Assembly: GCF_902729445.1 (NCBI RefSeq)
Contig: NZ_CACVCE010000001.1
Coordinates: 248,001-312,000 of the forward strand
Length of the DNA stretch: 64,000 nucleotides
Source of the DNA: Magnetospirillum sp902729445
Lineage (GTDB): Bacteria; Pseudomonadota; Alphaproteobacteria; Rhodospirillales; Magnetospirillaceae
Direction of reading: 5' to 3'
How positions within the stretch are numbered: the stretch's first letter is position 1; the number at the start of each line of letters is the position of its first letter. The position numbers were made by a program, and so were the translations under genes. The notes under the pieces were generated by a model. The model was not told the DNA's origin. It worked only from the letters and a program-made list of their open reading frames with translations, and made no database searches. Positions 1-8,399 of this stretch are shown here, one piece after another.

Positions 1-1
1 T

Positions 2-958
2 TCGACCAAAAGCCTGGGCATCGATCCCAATGTCCGCCAGGGCATCTATGATCTGTTCATCGGTGCCGCCAAGTTGGAAGACGTCATCTTGCCGACCCGT
101 TTCGAGGGGCTGCGGGTGATCCCCTCGACCTATTCGCTGGCCGGCATCGAGATCAAGCTGTCCGAGCTGAAGGATTCGCAGCGCACGCTTTCCACCATCG
201 TCAGCCATGCCTCGATCGATTGCGACTACATCATCATCGATTGCCCGCCGGCTTTGGGCATCTTGCCGATCAACGCCCTGGCCACCGCCGATGCGGTGAT
301 CATTCCGGTCACCGCCACGCCCTACGCCAATGACGGGCTGCTGCGCACGCTGCCATCGATCAAGTACGTGCAGGAAGGGCTGAACAAGGGGCTGCTGCTG
401 CAAGGCGTTCTGTTCACCATCCACGATCGCCACAAGGCGGCGCGCAAGATCAGCGACCTGATCCGCGCCCGTTTGGGCGGCACGGTCTATGGGGCGGAAA
501 TCCCCCGCGACAACATGGTGATCGAGGCGGCGGCCTCGCGGCTGCCGGTGTGCGTCTATGCTCCGAAATCGGCGGCCGCTCAGGCCCACCTGGACTTCAC
601 CGTCGAGTTCCTGGAACGCCATCATAAGATCGCCGCCAAGGCCGGTCAGGAACTGGCGCCGTTTCCGGCCCGCCAGGCGGCGCTGGACCGCCTGCAGGGC
701 TGGCGGAGCCTGCTGGCCGACCATCTGGCGGCGCCGGAACAGGGTGGACTGGCGCAGCAGACCTCGCGGCTGGACCGCATGCTGTATGGCGACCGCACCA
801 CCATCGAGCGCCTGCATCTGGCGCTGATCCATTTCTTCATCGACCATCGGGGCGTGCTGGCGGTGTTCTTGGCTCTGGTCGCGTTGGTCGGCCTGATGGT
901 GATCGGCGCCGGAGTCGGAGGCGTGCGTTTGTTGGCCGACGCCTTCGGACTGTCTTAG
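2..958 (+). CDS. ParA/MinD-family ATPase with C-terminal membrane anchor (5' partial)
   Basis: The reading frame is open from the first bases, so the N-terminus and the P-loop lie upstream of the window; 318 residues are present. The visible part has the ParA core: a Walker B-like strand (YIIIDCPPALG), the PVTATPYA strand, and the DRHKAARKI and VYGAEIPRDN segments typical of ParA/Soj. After the ATPase fold comes about 80 residues of charged linker, then one hydrophobic helix near the C-terminus (VLAVFLALVALVGLMVIGAG). ParA proteins are usually soluble and bind DNA or membranes peripherally, so a terminal transmembrane helix is unusual. The gene ends 8 bases before cheW. ParA-like proteins encoded in che clusters (PpfA, ParC) position chemoreceptor arrays, which is the inferred role here. 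Confidence 0.85.
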   Translation, partial: STKSLGIDPNVRQGIYDLFIGAAKLEDVILPTRFEGLRVIPSTYSLAGIEIKLSELKDSQRTLSTIVSHASIDCDYIIIDCPPALGILPINALATADAVIIPVTATPYANDGLLRTLPSIKYVQEGLNKGLLLQGVLFTIHDRHKAARKISDLIRARLGGTVYGAEIPRDNMVIEAAASRLPVCVYAPKSAAAQAHLDFTVEFLERHHKIAAKAGQELAPFPARQAALDRLQGWRSLLADHLAAPEQGGLAQQTSRLDRMLYGDRTTIERLHLALIHFFIDHRGVLAVFLALVALVGLMVIGAGVGGVRLLADAFGLS

Positions 959-966
959 GGGGGGTA

Positions 967-1464
967 ATGAGCGACGACGCCCATTCGGTCGTGGTGTTCA
1001 ACGTGTCGGATCAGCCCTTCGCGGCTTCCGTCGAATACGTCGCCGAAGTGGTGCCGATCCCGTGGCTGGCCAAGCCGCCGGGGATGCCATCGATCGTCCA
1101 GGGGATCTTGAATCTGGGTGGCGTCGCGGTGACGGTGCTGCGCGCCGATCTGCTGTTGGGGCTTGAACCGTTTTCGGTCGGCCTGGATTCCTCGATCCTG
1201 ATCATGAAGGAGCGGGCCGTGCCGATGGGGCTGTTGGTCCAGCATGTCGATGGCGTCTATCCGCTGTCGGCCTGCCGGGTCTTGCCGATCGACGAGACCC
1301 GCACGTTCCAGGGCTGCGTCGAGGCGCAGCTGGAAATAGGCGAGCAAGCCATCCCCTTGCTGTCCTGGCCGAAAATCCTGCTGGAAGAGGAACGCCAGCG
1401 CGTCCTCGACTATCTTGGCCAAATGTCCAAGCGGCTCGACGACCTGGCGGAAGAGCTGTCGTGA
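967..1464 (+). CDS. cheW: CheW-like coupling protein (first copy)
   Basis: A 165-residue single CheW domain that would couple chemoreceptors to the CheA kinase in the cytoplasm. The CheW fold is seen in SVVVFNVSDQPFAASVEYVAEVV at the N-terminus (read as short segments) and in the ILNLGGVAVTVLRADLLLGL core, the region that in CheW contacts receptor and CheA. A G-rich tract just before the ATG serves as ribosome site. The 3' end overlaps the GTG start of cheR by four bases (GTGA), which suggests translational coupling. It is the first of two CheW proteins flanking cheR, as in Wsp-type clusters (WspB/WspD). Confidence 0.9.
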   Translation: MSDDAHSVVVFNVSDQPFAASVEYVAEVVPIPWLAKPPGMPSIVQGILNLGGVAVTVLRADLLLGLEPFSVGLDSSILIMKERAVPMGLLVQHVDGVYPLSACRVLPIDETRTFQGCVEAQLEIGEQAIPLLSWPKILLEEERQRVLDYLGQMSKRLDDLAEELS

Positions 1465-2879
1465 TCACCGAAGCCATGGCCGCCTTGCTGGCCGATCCCT
1501 TCTTCGCGCGGCTGAAATCGTTGGTGATCAATTCCACCGGCATGGCCTTCTATTCCGACAAGGACGAGGATTTGGCCCGCATCGCCGCCGACCGCATGGA
1601 AGCGTGCAAGCTGTCCGATTGCGCCAGCTATCTGACCCTGCTGGAGCGCGAGCCCGGCCATGGCGGCGAGATGGAGGCGCTGGTAGCCGAACTGACCATC
1701 GGCGAGACCTATTTCTTCCGTCACAAGGAACAGTTCGACGCGCTGCGCGACACTATCTTGCCCAACGTGATCGCCCGCAATCAGGCCTTCAAGCGCCTGC
1801 GCATCTGGAGCGCCGGATGCTCGATCGGCCCCGAGCCCTATACCCTGGCCATCATGCTCAAGCGCGAGTTCGGCCAGAAGCTGGCCGACTGGCACATCTC
1901 GATCATCGCCACCGATATCAACCAGAAATTCCTGGCCCGCGCCCGCGAGGCTCGCTATGACGAATGGGCCTTTCGCACCACGCCGGACGACATCCGCCGC
2001 GACTGCTTCGACAAGGTGGCCAAGCACTGGGTGCTGAAAAGCCAGTTCCGCTCGCTGGTGACCTTCCAGTACCACAACCTGACCCGCAACCGCTTCCCGT
2101 CGCTGGTCGACAATATCGCCGCCTTCGACATCATCATCTGCCGCAACGTCATCATCTATTTCAGCCCCGAGACGGTGGCCCAGCTGGTGCCCTGTTTCCG
2201 CGAATCGCTGATGGACGGCGGCTGGCTGATCATGGGCCACGCCGAGCCCAACATGGAACTGTTCCGCGACTTCCGCACCGTCAACGTGCCGGGCGCGGTG
2301 CTGTATCAGCGGGTCGATCGGCCCGAGACGGCCGAACCTGCGCAAATGGCGGTCGCGCCCCGGCCGTTGGCGCCGCCCCCGCCATCGCCCTGCCGGCCGG
2401 CAGCTCCGACTCCGGTCCGGCGTCCGTCGCCCGCGCGACAAAAGGCGGCGTTTGTGGCCCCCCGTCCGGTGGCTCCGCCGGCGGAAGGGGCGGCCAAGGT
2501 TCGCCGTCTGGCCGATTCCGGACAATGGAACGAGGCGCTGGCTTCGTGCGACGCGCTGCTGGCCGCCACCGGCCTGGATTGGCGCCTTCACCTGCTGCGC
2601 GCCCTGATCCTGGAACAGCTGGGCGATGGCGCCGGGTGCGAAACCGCTTTGCGTCGCGCCATCTATCTCGACCGCAAGGCGGTTCTGCCGCATTATCACC
2701 TGGGGCTGTTCCTGGCCCGGGGGGACGACAATAACGGCGCACGTCGATCGTTTCGCAACGTGCTGGCCTTGTTGGCTGATTTGCCGGACGACCACCCGAT
2801 CGAGGACGGCGACGATTTGACCGCATCGCAACTGCGCGAGAGTGTCGAGATGCATCTTAAGCTGATCGGGTCGTCATGA
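1461..2879 (+). CDS. cheR: CheR-type chemoreceptor methyltransferase with C-terminal TPR region
   Basis: A 472-residue SAM-dependent protein-glutamate methyltransferase that would methylate the downstream MCP. The CheR N-terminal helical domain is followed by the SAM-binding motif (IWSAGCSIGPEPYT, around residue 115) and the FDIIICRNVIIYF motif of the catalytic domain (around 225). The usual GEEPYS reads GPEPYT, so the first acidic residue of the motif is replaced by proline. A proline-rich linker (about 290-350) leads to tetratricopeptide-like helices (WNEALASCDALLA; LPHYHLGLFLARG). This CheR-TPR fusion is the WspC/FrzF-like architecture. The GTG start overlaps the cheW stop, and the end overlaps the next ATG (ATGA). 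Confidence 0.9.
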   Translation: MITEAMAALLADPFFARLKSLVINSTGMAFYSDKDEDLARIAADRMEACKLSDCASYLTLLEREPGHGGEMEALVAELTIGETYFFRHKEQFDALRDTILPNVIARNQAFKRLRIWSAGCSIGPEPYTLAIMLKREFGQKLADWHISIIATDINQKFLARAREARYDEWAFRTTPDDIRRDCFDKVAKHWVLKSQFRSLVTFQYHNLTRNRFPSLVDNIAAFDIIICRNVIIYFSPETVAQLVPCFRESLMDGGWLIMGHAEPNMELFRDFRTVNVPGAVLYQRVDRPETAEPAQMAVAPRPLAPPPPSPCRPAAPTPVRRPSPARQKAAFVAPRPVAPPAEGAAKVRRLADSGQWNEALASCDALLAATGLDWRLHLLRALILEQLGDGAGCETALRRAIYLDRKAVLPHYHLGLFLARGDDNNGARRSFRNVLALLADLPDDHPIEDGDDLTASQLRESVEMHLKLIGSS

Positions 2880-3421
2880 CCTTGGACGACGCGGCACTGG
2901 CACAAAAGATCTTGAAGCTGCGGGCCAAGCGGCTGGCCAGCCCGCGCGCCGAGGCCGAGCCGGCCCCTACCGGCCAGGCGGCCCTGTGCGTGCGGATCGG
3001 CGTCGAGATTTACGCCGTCGCGCTGGACGTGTTGACCGAAGTGCTGCCCTTGAAGCAGACCACGCCGGTCCCCGGCCAGTCGCGCCACCTGTTGGGGGTG
3101 ACCAATGTGCGCGGCGAGATCAGGCCGGTGGTCAATCTGCATGACATGCTGGGCCTGCCCGATCCGGCGCCCGACGCGCCGATGTCGGTGATCTTCATCC
3201 GCGGCCCCGGGCGCGAGGTCGGCCTGCGCGTCGACGAGGTCCTGCGCATCCGCCTGTTCGACCCCGACCAGATGACCCTGCCGCACCAGGCCGGCAACGG
3301 CCTGCCGCAGCGCTTCATCGCCGGCATCACCGCCGACACCGTGATCTTGCTCGATTCGCACCAGATTCTGGCGCTCGACGCCCTGCGTCCGCGCCGCCCC
3401 GATTACACCTGCGCCACCTGA
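2876..3421 (+). CDS. cheW: CheW-like coupling protein (second copy)
   Basis: A 181-residue CheW protein with about 45 variable residues before the domain. The CheW motifs are clear: VRIGVEIYAVALDVLTEVL, HLLGVTNVRGEIRPVVNL and the VGLRVDEVLRI strand. It starts with an ATG overlapping the cheR stop and lies 12 bases ahead of the receptor gene. Two CheW proteins bracketing CheR match the Wsp operon (WspB-C-D) and the alphaproteobacterial Che3 arrangement. It probably links the PilJ-type receptor to the CheA encoded at 5050. Confidence 0.9.
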   Translation: MTLDDAALAQKILKLRAKRLASPRAEAEPAPTGQAALCVRIGVEIYAVALDVLTEVLPLKQTTPVPGQSRHLLGVTNVRGEIRPVVNLHDMLGLPDPAPDAPMSVIFIRGPGREVGLRVDEVLRIRLFDPDQMTLPHQAGNGLPQRFIAGITADTVILLDSHQILALDALRPRRPDYTCAT

Positions 3422-3433
3422 AGGAACGCTCTG

Positions 3434-5053
3434 ATGAATTCTGGCAATTTCTCGCTGTGGAAAACCATTCGGCTCCGCCACAAATTCGTGGTGGTCGCCG
3501 TGATGTTCACCGGCGTCCTGGCCGGGCTGATCGGGCTTTCCGCCTATTCCATCGGCAACCAGCGCGATTTCGGCACCGTCACCGATTTGGCCGGGCGCCA
3601 GCGCATGCTGTCGCAGAAATACGCCAAGGAGGTGATCCTGGCGGCCCAGGGCATCGCCTCGGATCACGAAGGCACCATGCGGCTGATGCGCGAAAGCCTG
3701 GCGGCGCTGACCGATGGCGGTTCGGTTCTGATGAACCCGGAAAGCGGGCTGCGGGTGATGGTGGCCGGAGCCCGAAGCTCGGACACCAGGGCGCGGCTGA
3801 CCGAACAATCGGCCTTGCTGCGCCAGTTCGAGACCGAGGCCGGTCGCTATCTGGCCCTGCCGCCCACCGATGCGCGCCGGATCGACAAGCTGAAAGAGGT
3901 CCTGGCGGTGCAGGTCCAGGTGCTGCAAAGCGCCGACCAGGCGGTCAAGCAATTCAGCCGCGATACCGACCAGCACATCACCGAATCCATCATCTGGCAG
4001 GTGATCGCCGGACTGGTGGCGGCCATGGGCGGTATCGGCATTTCCTGGCTGATCAGCCATCAGATGGTCGATCCGCTGGCCCGGTGCGCCGTCGCCGCCC
4101 TGGAAATCGCCAAGGGCAATCTGCGGATCGATCCGCAAAAGGTGACCTCGGGCGACGAGTTGGGCCAGTTGCAGGAATCCTTCAACGAGATGCTGTTCAG
4201 CCTGCGCGAGATCGCCCAGCAATCGCGGAGCGTCTGCGACAGCCTGACGCTGGCGGCGGCCCAGATCCTGACCTCGACCCAGGAACAGGCGGCCGGTACC
4301 AAGCAGCAGGCGGCGGCGGTGCAGGAAATCACCACCACCGTCGAGGAAATCAACCTGTCGTCCAAGCAGGTGGCCGAGCGCTCGCGCCAGGTGGCCGGCA
4401 CGGCGGAAGCGGTGGCGGCATCCGGCACCGCCGGCTTGCAGGCGGTGCATGACGCCAGCGTAGGGATGGAAGCCATCCGCGAGCAGACCGAGACGGTGGC
4501 CGAGAACATCATCACCCTGTCCGAGCGGACCCAGGCGGTGGGCGAAATCATCGCCACCGTCAACGACATCGCCGAGCAATCCAACCTGGTGGCGCTGAAC
4601 GCCGCCATCGAAGCCGCCGATGCCCGCGAATCCGGCCGCCGTTTCTCGGTGGTCGCCAACGAGATCAAGAATCTGGCCGACCAGGCCAAGGAAGCCACCG
4701 GCCAGGTGCGCGGCATCCTGGAACAGACCCAGAAGGGCATCAATACCTCGGTGATGCTGACGGAAGAGGCCTTGAAGCGCGTCGAATCCGGCCGCGAGCG
4801 GACCGACCTGTCGGAGCAGGTGATCCGCCAGATGGCCGCCAACATCCAAGACAGCGTGCATGCCTTCCAGCAGATCGTCGGCGCCACCAACCAGCAGCAG
4901 ATCGGCCTGGAACAGGTGACCCAGGCGCTGCACGAGATCCGCCAGGCCAGCCAGCAGACCGCCACCACCACCGCGCATCTGGAACGCTCGTCGGTCGAGC
5001 TGACCAAGCTGGGTGAACAATTGGCCCGAACCCTGGAGAAATACCGGCTTTGA
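3434..5053 (+). CDS. Methyl-accepting chemotaxis protein with PilJ-type sensor domain
   Basis: A 539-residue inner-membrane chemoreceptor. Transmembrane helix 1 spans about residues 15-38 and helix 2 about 185-207. Between them lies a periplasmic four-helix sensor with the PilJ/NarX-like signature (DLAGRQRMLSQKYAKEV). A HAMP domain follows (DPLARCAVAALEIAKGNL), then the MCP signalling coiled coil, whose hairpin tip contains AEQSNLVALNAAIEAADA. The Shine-Dalgarno AAGGA sits before the ATG at 3434. The 3' end overlaps the TTG start of cheA (TTGA). The Wsp receptor is likewise encoded next to cheW/cheR, but the ligand here cannot be read from sequence. Confidence 0.92.
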   Translation: MNSGNFSLWKTIRLRHKFVVVAVMFTGVLAGLIGLSAYSIGNQRDFGTVTDLAGRQRMLSQKYAKEVILAAQGIASDHEGTMRLMRESLAALTDGGSVLMNPESGLRVMVAGARSSDTRARLTEQSALLRQFETEAGRYLALPPTDARRIDKLKEVLAVQVQVLQSADQAVKQFSRDTDQHITESIIWQVIAGLVAAMGGIGISWLISHQMVDPLARCAVAALEIAKGNLRIDPQKVTSGDELGQLQESFNEMLFSLREIAQQSRSVCDSLTLAAAQILTSTQEQAAGTKQQAAAVQEITTTVEEINLSSKQVAERSRQVAGTAEAVAASGTAGLQAVHDASVGMEAIREQTETVAENIITLSERTQAVGEIIATVNDIAEQSNLVALNAAIEAADARESGRRFSVVANEIKNLADQAKEATGQVRGILEQTQKGINTSVMLTEEALKRVESGRERTDLSEQVIRQMAANIQDSVHAFQQIVGATNQQQIGLEQVTQALHEIRQASQQTATTTAHLERSSVELTKLGEQLARTLEKYRL

Positions 5054-7347
5054 TCGGCATCCGCGAACGATTGCTGGCCGCCTTCCAGGTCGAGTACCAA
5101 GAACACCTGGGGGTTATCCGCAAGCTCATCGTCGATCTGGCGATGCGCGCGGAGGGTGCTGGCTCGCCGCAATTGGACGAGATTTTCCGCCGTGCCCATT
5201 CGCTGAAGGGCGCGGCGCGTGCCGTCGACATGGCCCCGGTCGAGCAGATGGCCCACCGGCTGGAGACCCTGTTCACCCGGCTGCGGTCGGGGGCGGTGGT
5301 CATGGACCCGCCCTTGGCCGCCCGCATCGCCGATGCGCTGGATTCCGTCGAGGATTGGGTCACCGCCTTCGCCGGCGGCACCCAGCCGCCCGACATGGGG
5401 CCGGCCATCGGCGCGCTGGAAGCCCTGCTGTCGCTGTCCGACGATCCGCCGCCGCCGCCGCCGGCGGCACCCATGGTTCCCGCCGAGATCGAGGCCGCCG
5501 TCGCCGCGGCGGCCGTTCCTGAACCCGAAGCCCAGCCCGAACCGGTCAGCGCCCCCCAGCCGATCGCCGAGCCCGAGCCGCCGCGCGTCGCCGTCCAGGC
5601 CGAGGATACCGTGCGGGTGCGCGCCGTTCATCTCGACCGGTTGCTGCGCACCTCGAACGAATTGCTGACCGAAAGCATGAACCAGCGCACGGTCACCGAA
5701 TCCCTGCAAGACGTCGATCGCCGCCTGACCGAGATGGACAAGGAATGGCGCCGTCTGCGCAAGTTCGCCGCCGGCATGGCCCGCGACCTGGGCGATCGCG
5801 ATCGCGCCCAGGCCTGGGACCGCCAGGCCGAGGCGTGGGAACAGGAATTGCGCGTCGTCGCCCGCGAGGCGCGCCGTTCGCGCCGGCTGCAGCAACGGAA
5901 CGGCTGGGCCACCCGCCAGTTGGGCACCGAGTTGCAGCAAGAGGTCCGCGACGCCCGCATGGTGCCGGCCGACAGCGTGTTCGCCGGCTTTCGCAAGATG
6001 GTGCGCGATTTGGCCCGCGATGCCGGCCAGCAGGTCGATGTCCAGGTGCACGGACTGGATGTCGAAGCCGACCGCATGGTGCTGCAGGGTCTGAAGGACC
6101 CGGTGATGCACCTGTTGCGCAACTCGCTGGCACACGGGGTGGAAAGCCCGGCCGAGCGTGTCGCCGCCGGCAAGCCGCCGGCTGCCATCGTCGGCCTGTC
6201 CTTTTCGGTCAGCGACGGCCGCCTGGCGGTGGTGGTCGAGGATGACGGCCGCGGCATCAGTTACGGGTCCATTCGGGCCAAGGCGGTCGGGCAGGGGATG
6301 TTCACGGTGGAGGAAGCGGCCGACCTGCCGCGCCAGGCCCTGATCGACCTGATCTTCGATCCCGGCTTTTCCACCTCGCGCGATGTCAACGACCTGTCGG
6401 GGCGCGGCATGGGGCTGTCGGTGGTGCGCGAGACCGCCACCATGATGAACGGCACCGTGCAGGTGTCCGAGCGCCAGCCCACGGGCACGCGCTTTCGACT
6501 GTCGGTGCCGTTGTCGGTCTCGACCCAGCGTCTGTTCCTGGTGGCCTGCCAGGGCTATACCTACGCCCTGCCGACCGAGGGCATCGACCGGCTGCACCGG
6601 GTAGCCTCGGAAAGCGTCGGCACCGTCGAGGGCAAGTCGGTGGTCTTCTTAAGCGGGCAGCAATTGCCGCTGCTGTCCCTGGCCCATCTTCTGGCCCTGG
6701 GCGAGACGGCGGTGACGGTCAGCCGCAACGTCGTGCCGCTGGTGGTGTTGAAGCATGGCGAGCGCCGCGTCGCCGTCGCCGTCGATGATTTCCTGTCGAT
6801 TCGCGAGGCGATGGTCCGTGACATCGGCGTGCCGGCGGCCATCGGCACCATGGTCGCGGGCGGCATGCTGCTGGAAGACGGGGCGGTCGCCCTGGTGCTC
6901 AATCCGTTCGAGATCGTCGAGACCTTCCGCAAATCCGGCACCACCCGCGTCCTGACCACCGTCGAAAAGCCGCCCGAGGCGCGCACCCCGGTCATCCTGG
7001 TGGTCGATGATTCGCTGACCACCCGCACCCTGGAAAAAAGCATCCTGGAAGCGCACGGCTATATCGTCCGCCTGGCGGTCGATGGGCTGGAAGCCCTGGG
7101 CAAGGTTCGGGCCGAGCACGTCGATCTGGTCATTTCCGACATCCAGATGCCGCGCCTGGACGGTTTCGGCCTGCTGCAGGCCTTGAAGGCCGATCCGGTG
7201 CTCAAGAAAATTCCGTTGATCCTGGTGTCGTCGTTGGAAGCGCGCGAAGATCGCGAGCGCGGACTGGCGCTGGGCGCCGACGCTTATGTCGTCAAACGCA
7301 AATTCGACCAGAGGGAACTCCTCGACACGATCGGGCAGATTTTATGA
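5050..7347 (+). CDS. cheA: CheA-type hybrid histidine kinase with C-terminal receiver (CheA-REC)
   Basis: A 765-residue kinase core. In order: an HPt domain with phospho-acceptor His50 (RRAHSLKGAARA); a long Pro/Ala/Glu linker (about 140-195) with no recognisable P2 domain; a dimerisation region; a HATPase domain with N-box (HLLRNSLAHGVE) and G-boxes (EDDGRGIS, SGRGMGLSVV); a CheW-like domain; and a receiver domain (about 645-765) with Asp in VISDIQMP. Fused CheA-REC is the WspE/FrzE/Che3 type. The start is TTG, overlapping the MCP stop; no better in-frame ATG precedes the HPt histidine. The end overlaps cheB by ATGA. The receiver may act as a phosphate sink or as the first relay step to the downstream kinases. 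Confidence 0.93.
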   Translation: MIGIRERLLAAFQVEYQEHLGVIRKLIVDLAMRAEGAGSPQLDEIFRRAHSLKGAARAVDMAPVEQMAHRLETLFTRLRSGAVVMDPPLAARIADALDSVEDWVTAFAGGTQPPDMGPAIGALEALLSLSDDPPPPPPAAPMVPAEIEAAVAAAAVPEPEAQPEPVSAPQPIAEPEPPRVAVQAEDTVRVRAVHLDRLLRTSNELLTESMNQRTVTESLQDVDRRLTEMDKEWRRLRKFAAGMARDLGDRDRAQAWDRQAEAWEQELRVVAREARRSRRLQQRNGWATRQLGTELQQEVRDARMVPADSVFAGFRKMVRDLARDAGQQVDVQVHGLDVEADRMVLQGLKDPVMHLLRNSLAHGVESPAERVAAGKPPAAIVGLSFSVSDGRLAVVVEDDGRGISYGSIRAKAVGQGMFTVEEAADLPRQALIDLIFDPGFSTSRDVNDLSGRGMGLSVVRETATMMNGTVQVSERQPTGTRFRLSVPLSVSTQRLFLVACQGYTYALPTEGIDRLHRVASESVGTVEGKSVVFLSGQQLPLLSLAHLLALGETAVTVSRNVVPLVVLKHGERRVAVAVDDFLSIREAMVRDIGVPAAIGTMVAGGMLLEDGAVALVLNPFEIVETFRKSGTTRVLTTVEKPPEARTPVILVVDDSLTTRTLEKSILEAHGYIVRLAVDGLEALGKVRAEHVDLVISDIQMPRLDGFGLLQALKADPVLKKIPLILVSSLEAREDRERGLALGADAYVVKRKFDQRELLDTIGQIL

Positions 7348-8399
7348 AGAAGATCAAGGTTCTCATCGTCGAAGATTCGTTGGTCGTCCGCGAATTGCTC
7401 AAGCACATCATCGGCTCGGACAGCCGCTTCGACCTGGTTGCCGCCGTCGAAAGCGCCGAGGAGGGCCTGGGACTGCTGGACAGCCTGCAGCCCGACGTCA
7501 TCTCGCTGGATATCCGCCTGCCCGGCATGAACGGCCTGGATGCCACCTTGCAGATCATGGCGCGCCGGCCGACCCCCATCGTGGTGGTCGCCGCCAATGT
7601 CGATGATGACGAACTGAACATCGCCATGAACGCCCTGCGCGCCGGCGCCCTGGCGGTGGTGGAAAAGCCGGTCGGCGTCACCAACGTCGCCTTCGAGGGC
7701 ATGGCCAGCCGCCTGTGCACGCAGCTGGCGATCATGAGCCAGGTCCGGGTGGTCCGGCAGGGCATCAATCGCGGCCTGTCGTTCGGCACCGCCGAGCCGG
7801 TCGAGGTGCGCCCGCGCCGCCCGGCCGACGGCTACGCCATGGTCGGCATCGTGTCGTCCACCGGCGGGCCGCAGGCCCTGACCCAGGTGCTGGGCGGCAT
7901 GGGGCCGGGCTTTCCGCTGCCGGTGCTGCTGGTCCAGCACATCACCGCCAGCTTCCTGGAAGGGTTCGTGTCGTGGCTGGCCGGCGTCACCCCGTTCGCC
8001 GTCAAGATCGCCGCCGCCGGCGAGGTGCCGGCCCCCGGCACCGTCTATGTGCCGCCGGTCGATCGTCACATGGTGCTGAAGGATGGCCGCCTGGCGCTGG
8101 TCGATGATCCGCCGGTGCAAAGCCAGCGTCCGTCGGGCTCGGTGCTGCTGGCCTCGATGGCCCGCGACCTGGGCCGGCGCGCCATCGGCGTGGTGCTGAC
8201 CGGCATGGGCAGCGACGGCGCCGACGGCATGGCGGCGCTGCACAAGGCCGGCGCCCACACCATTGCCGAACATGAAAGCACCTGCGTCGTCTATGGCATG
8301 CCGGCCGCCGCCGCCAAGCTGGGCGCGGTCAAGGAAATGCTGCCTCTGCCCGACATCGGGCCTCGTCTGATTCGCCTGGTGAGCGGAGAGAAGTCATGA
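7344..8399 (+). CDS. cheB: CheB protein-glutamate methylesterase/response regulator
   Basis: A 351-residue, two-domain CheB. The N-terminal receiver has phospho-acceptor Asp56 (VISLDIRLPG). The C-terminal methylesterase has the catalytic triad motifs: Ser in VGIVSSTGGP (around 172), His199 in LLVQHITASF and Asp in LTGMGSDGADGM. It would remove receptor methyl groups added by CheR (1461-2879) when phosphorylated by CheA, giving adaptation. It overlaps cheA upstream and the double-receiver kinase downstream, each by ATGA, so all three are probably translated from one message. This corresponds to WspF/CheB3. Confidence 0.95.
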   Translation: MKKIKVLIVEDSLVVRELLKHIIGSDSRFDLVAAVESAEEGLGLLDSLQPDVISLDIRLPGMNGLDATLQIMARRPTPIVVVAANVDDDELNIAMNALRAGALAVVEKPVGVTNVAFEGMASRLCTQLAIMSQVRVVRQGINRGLSFGTAEPVEVRPRRPADGYAMVGIVSSTGGPQALTQVLGGMGPGFPLPVLLVQHITASFLEGFVSWLAGVTPFAVKIAAAGEVPAPGTVYVPPVDRHMVLKDGRLALVDDPPVQSQRPSGSVLLASMARDLGRRAIGVVLTGMGSDGADGMAALHKAGAHTIAEHESTCVVYGMPAAAAKLGAVKEMLPLPDIGPRLIRLVSGEKS

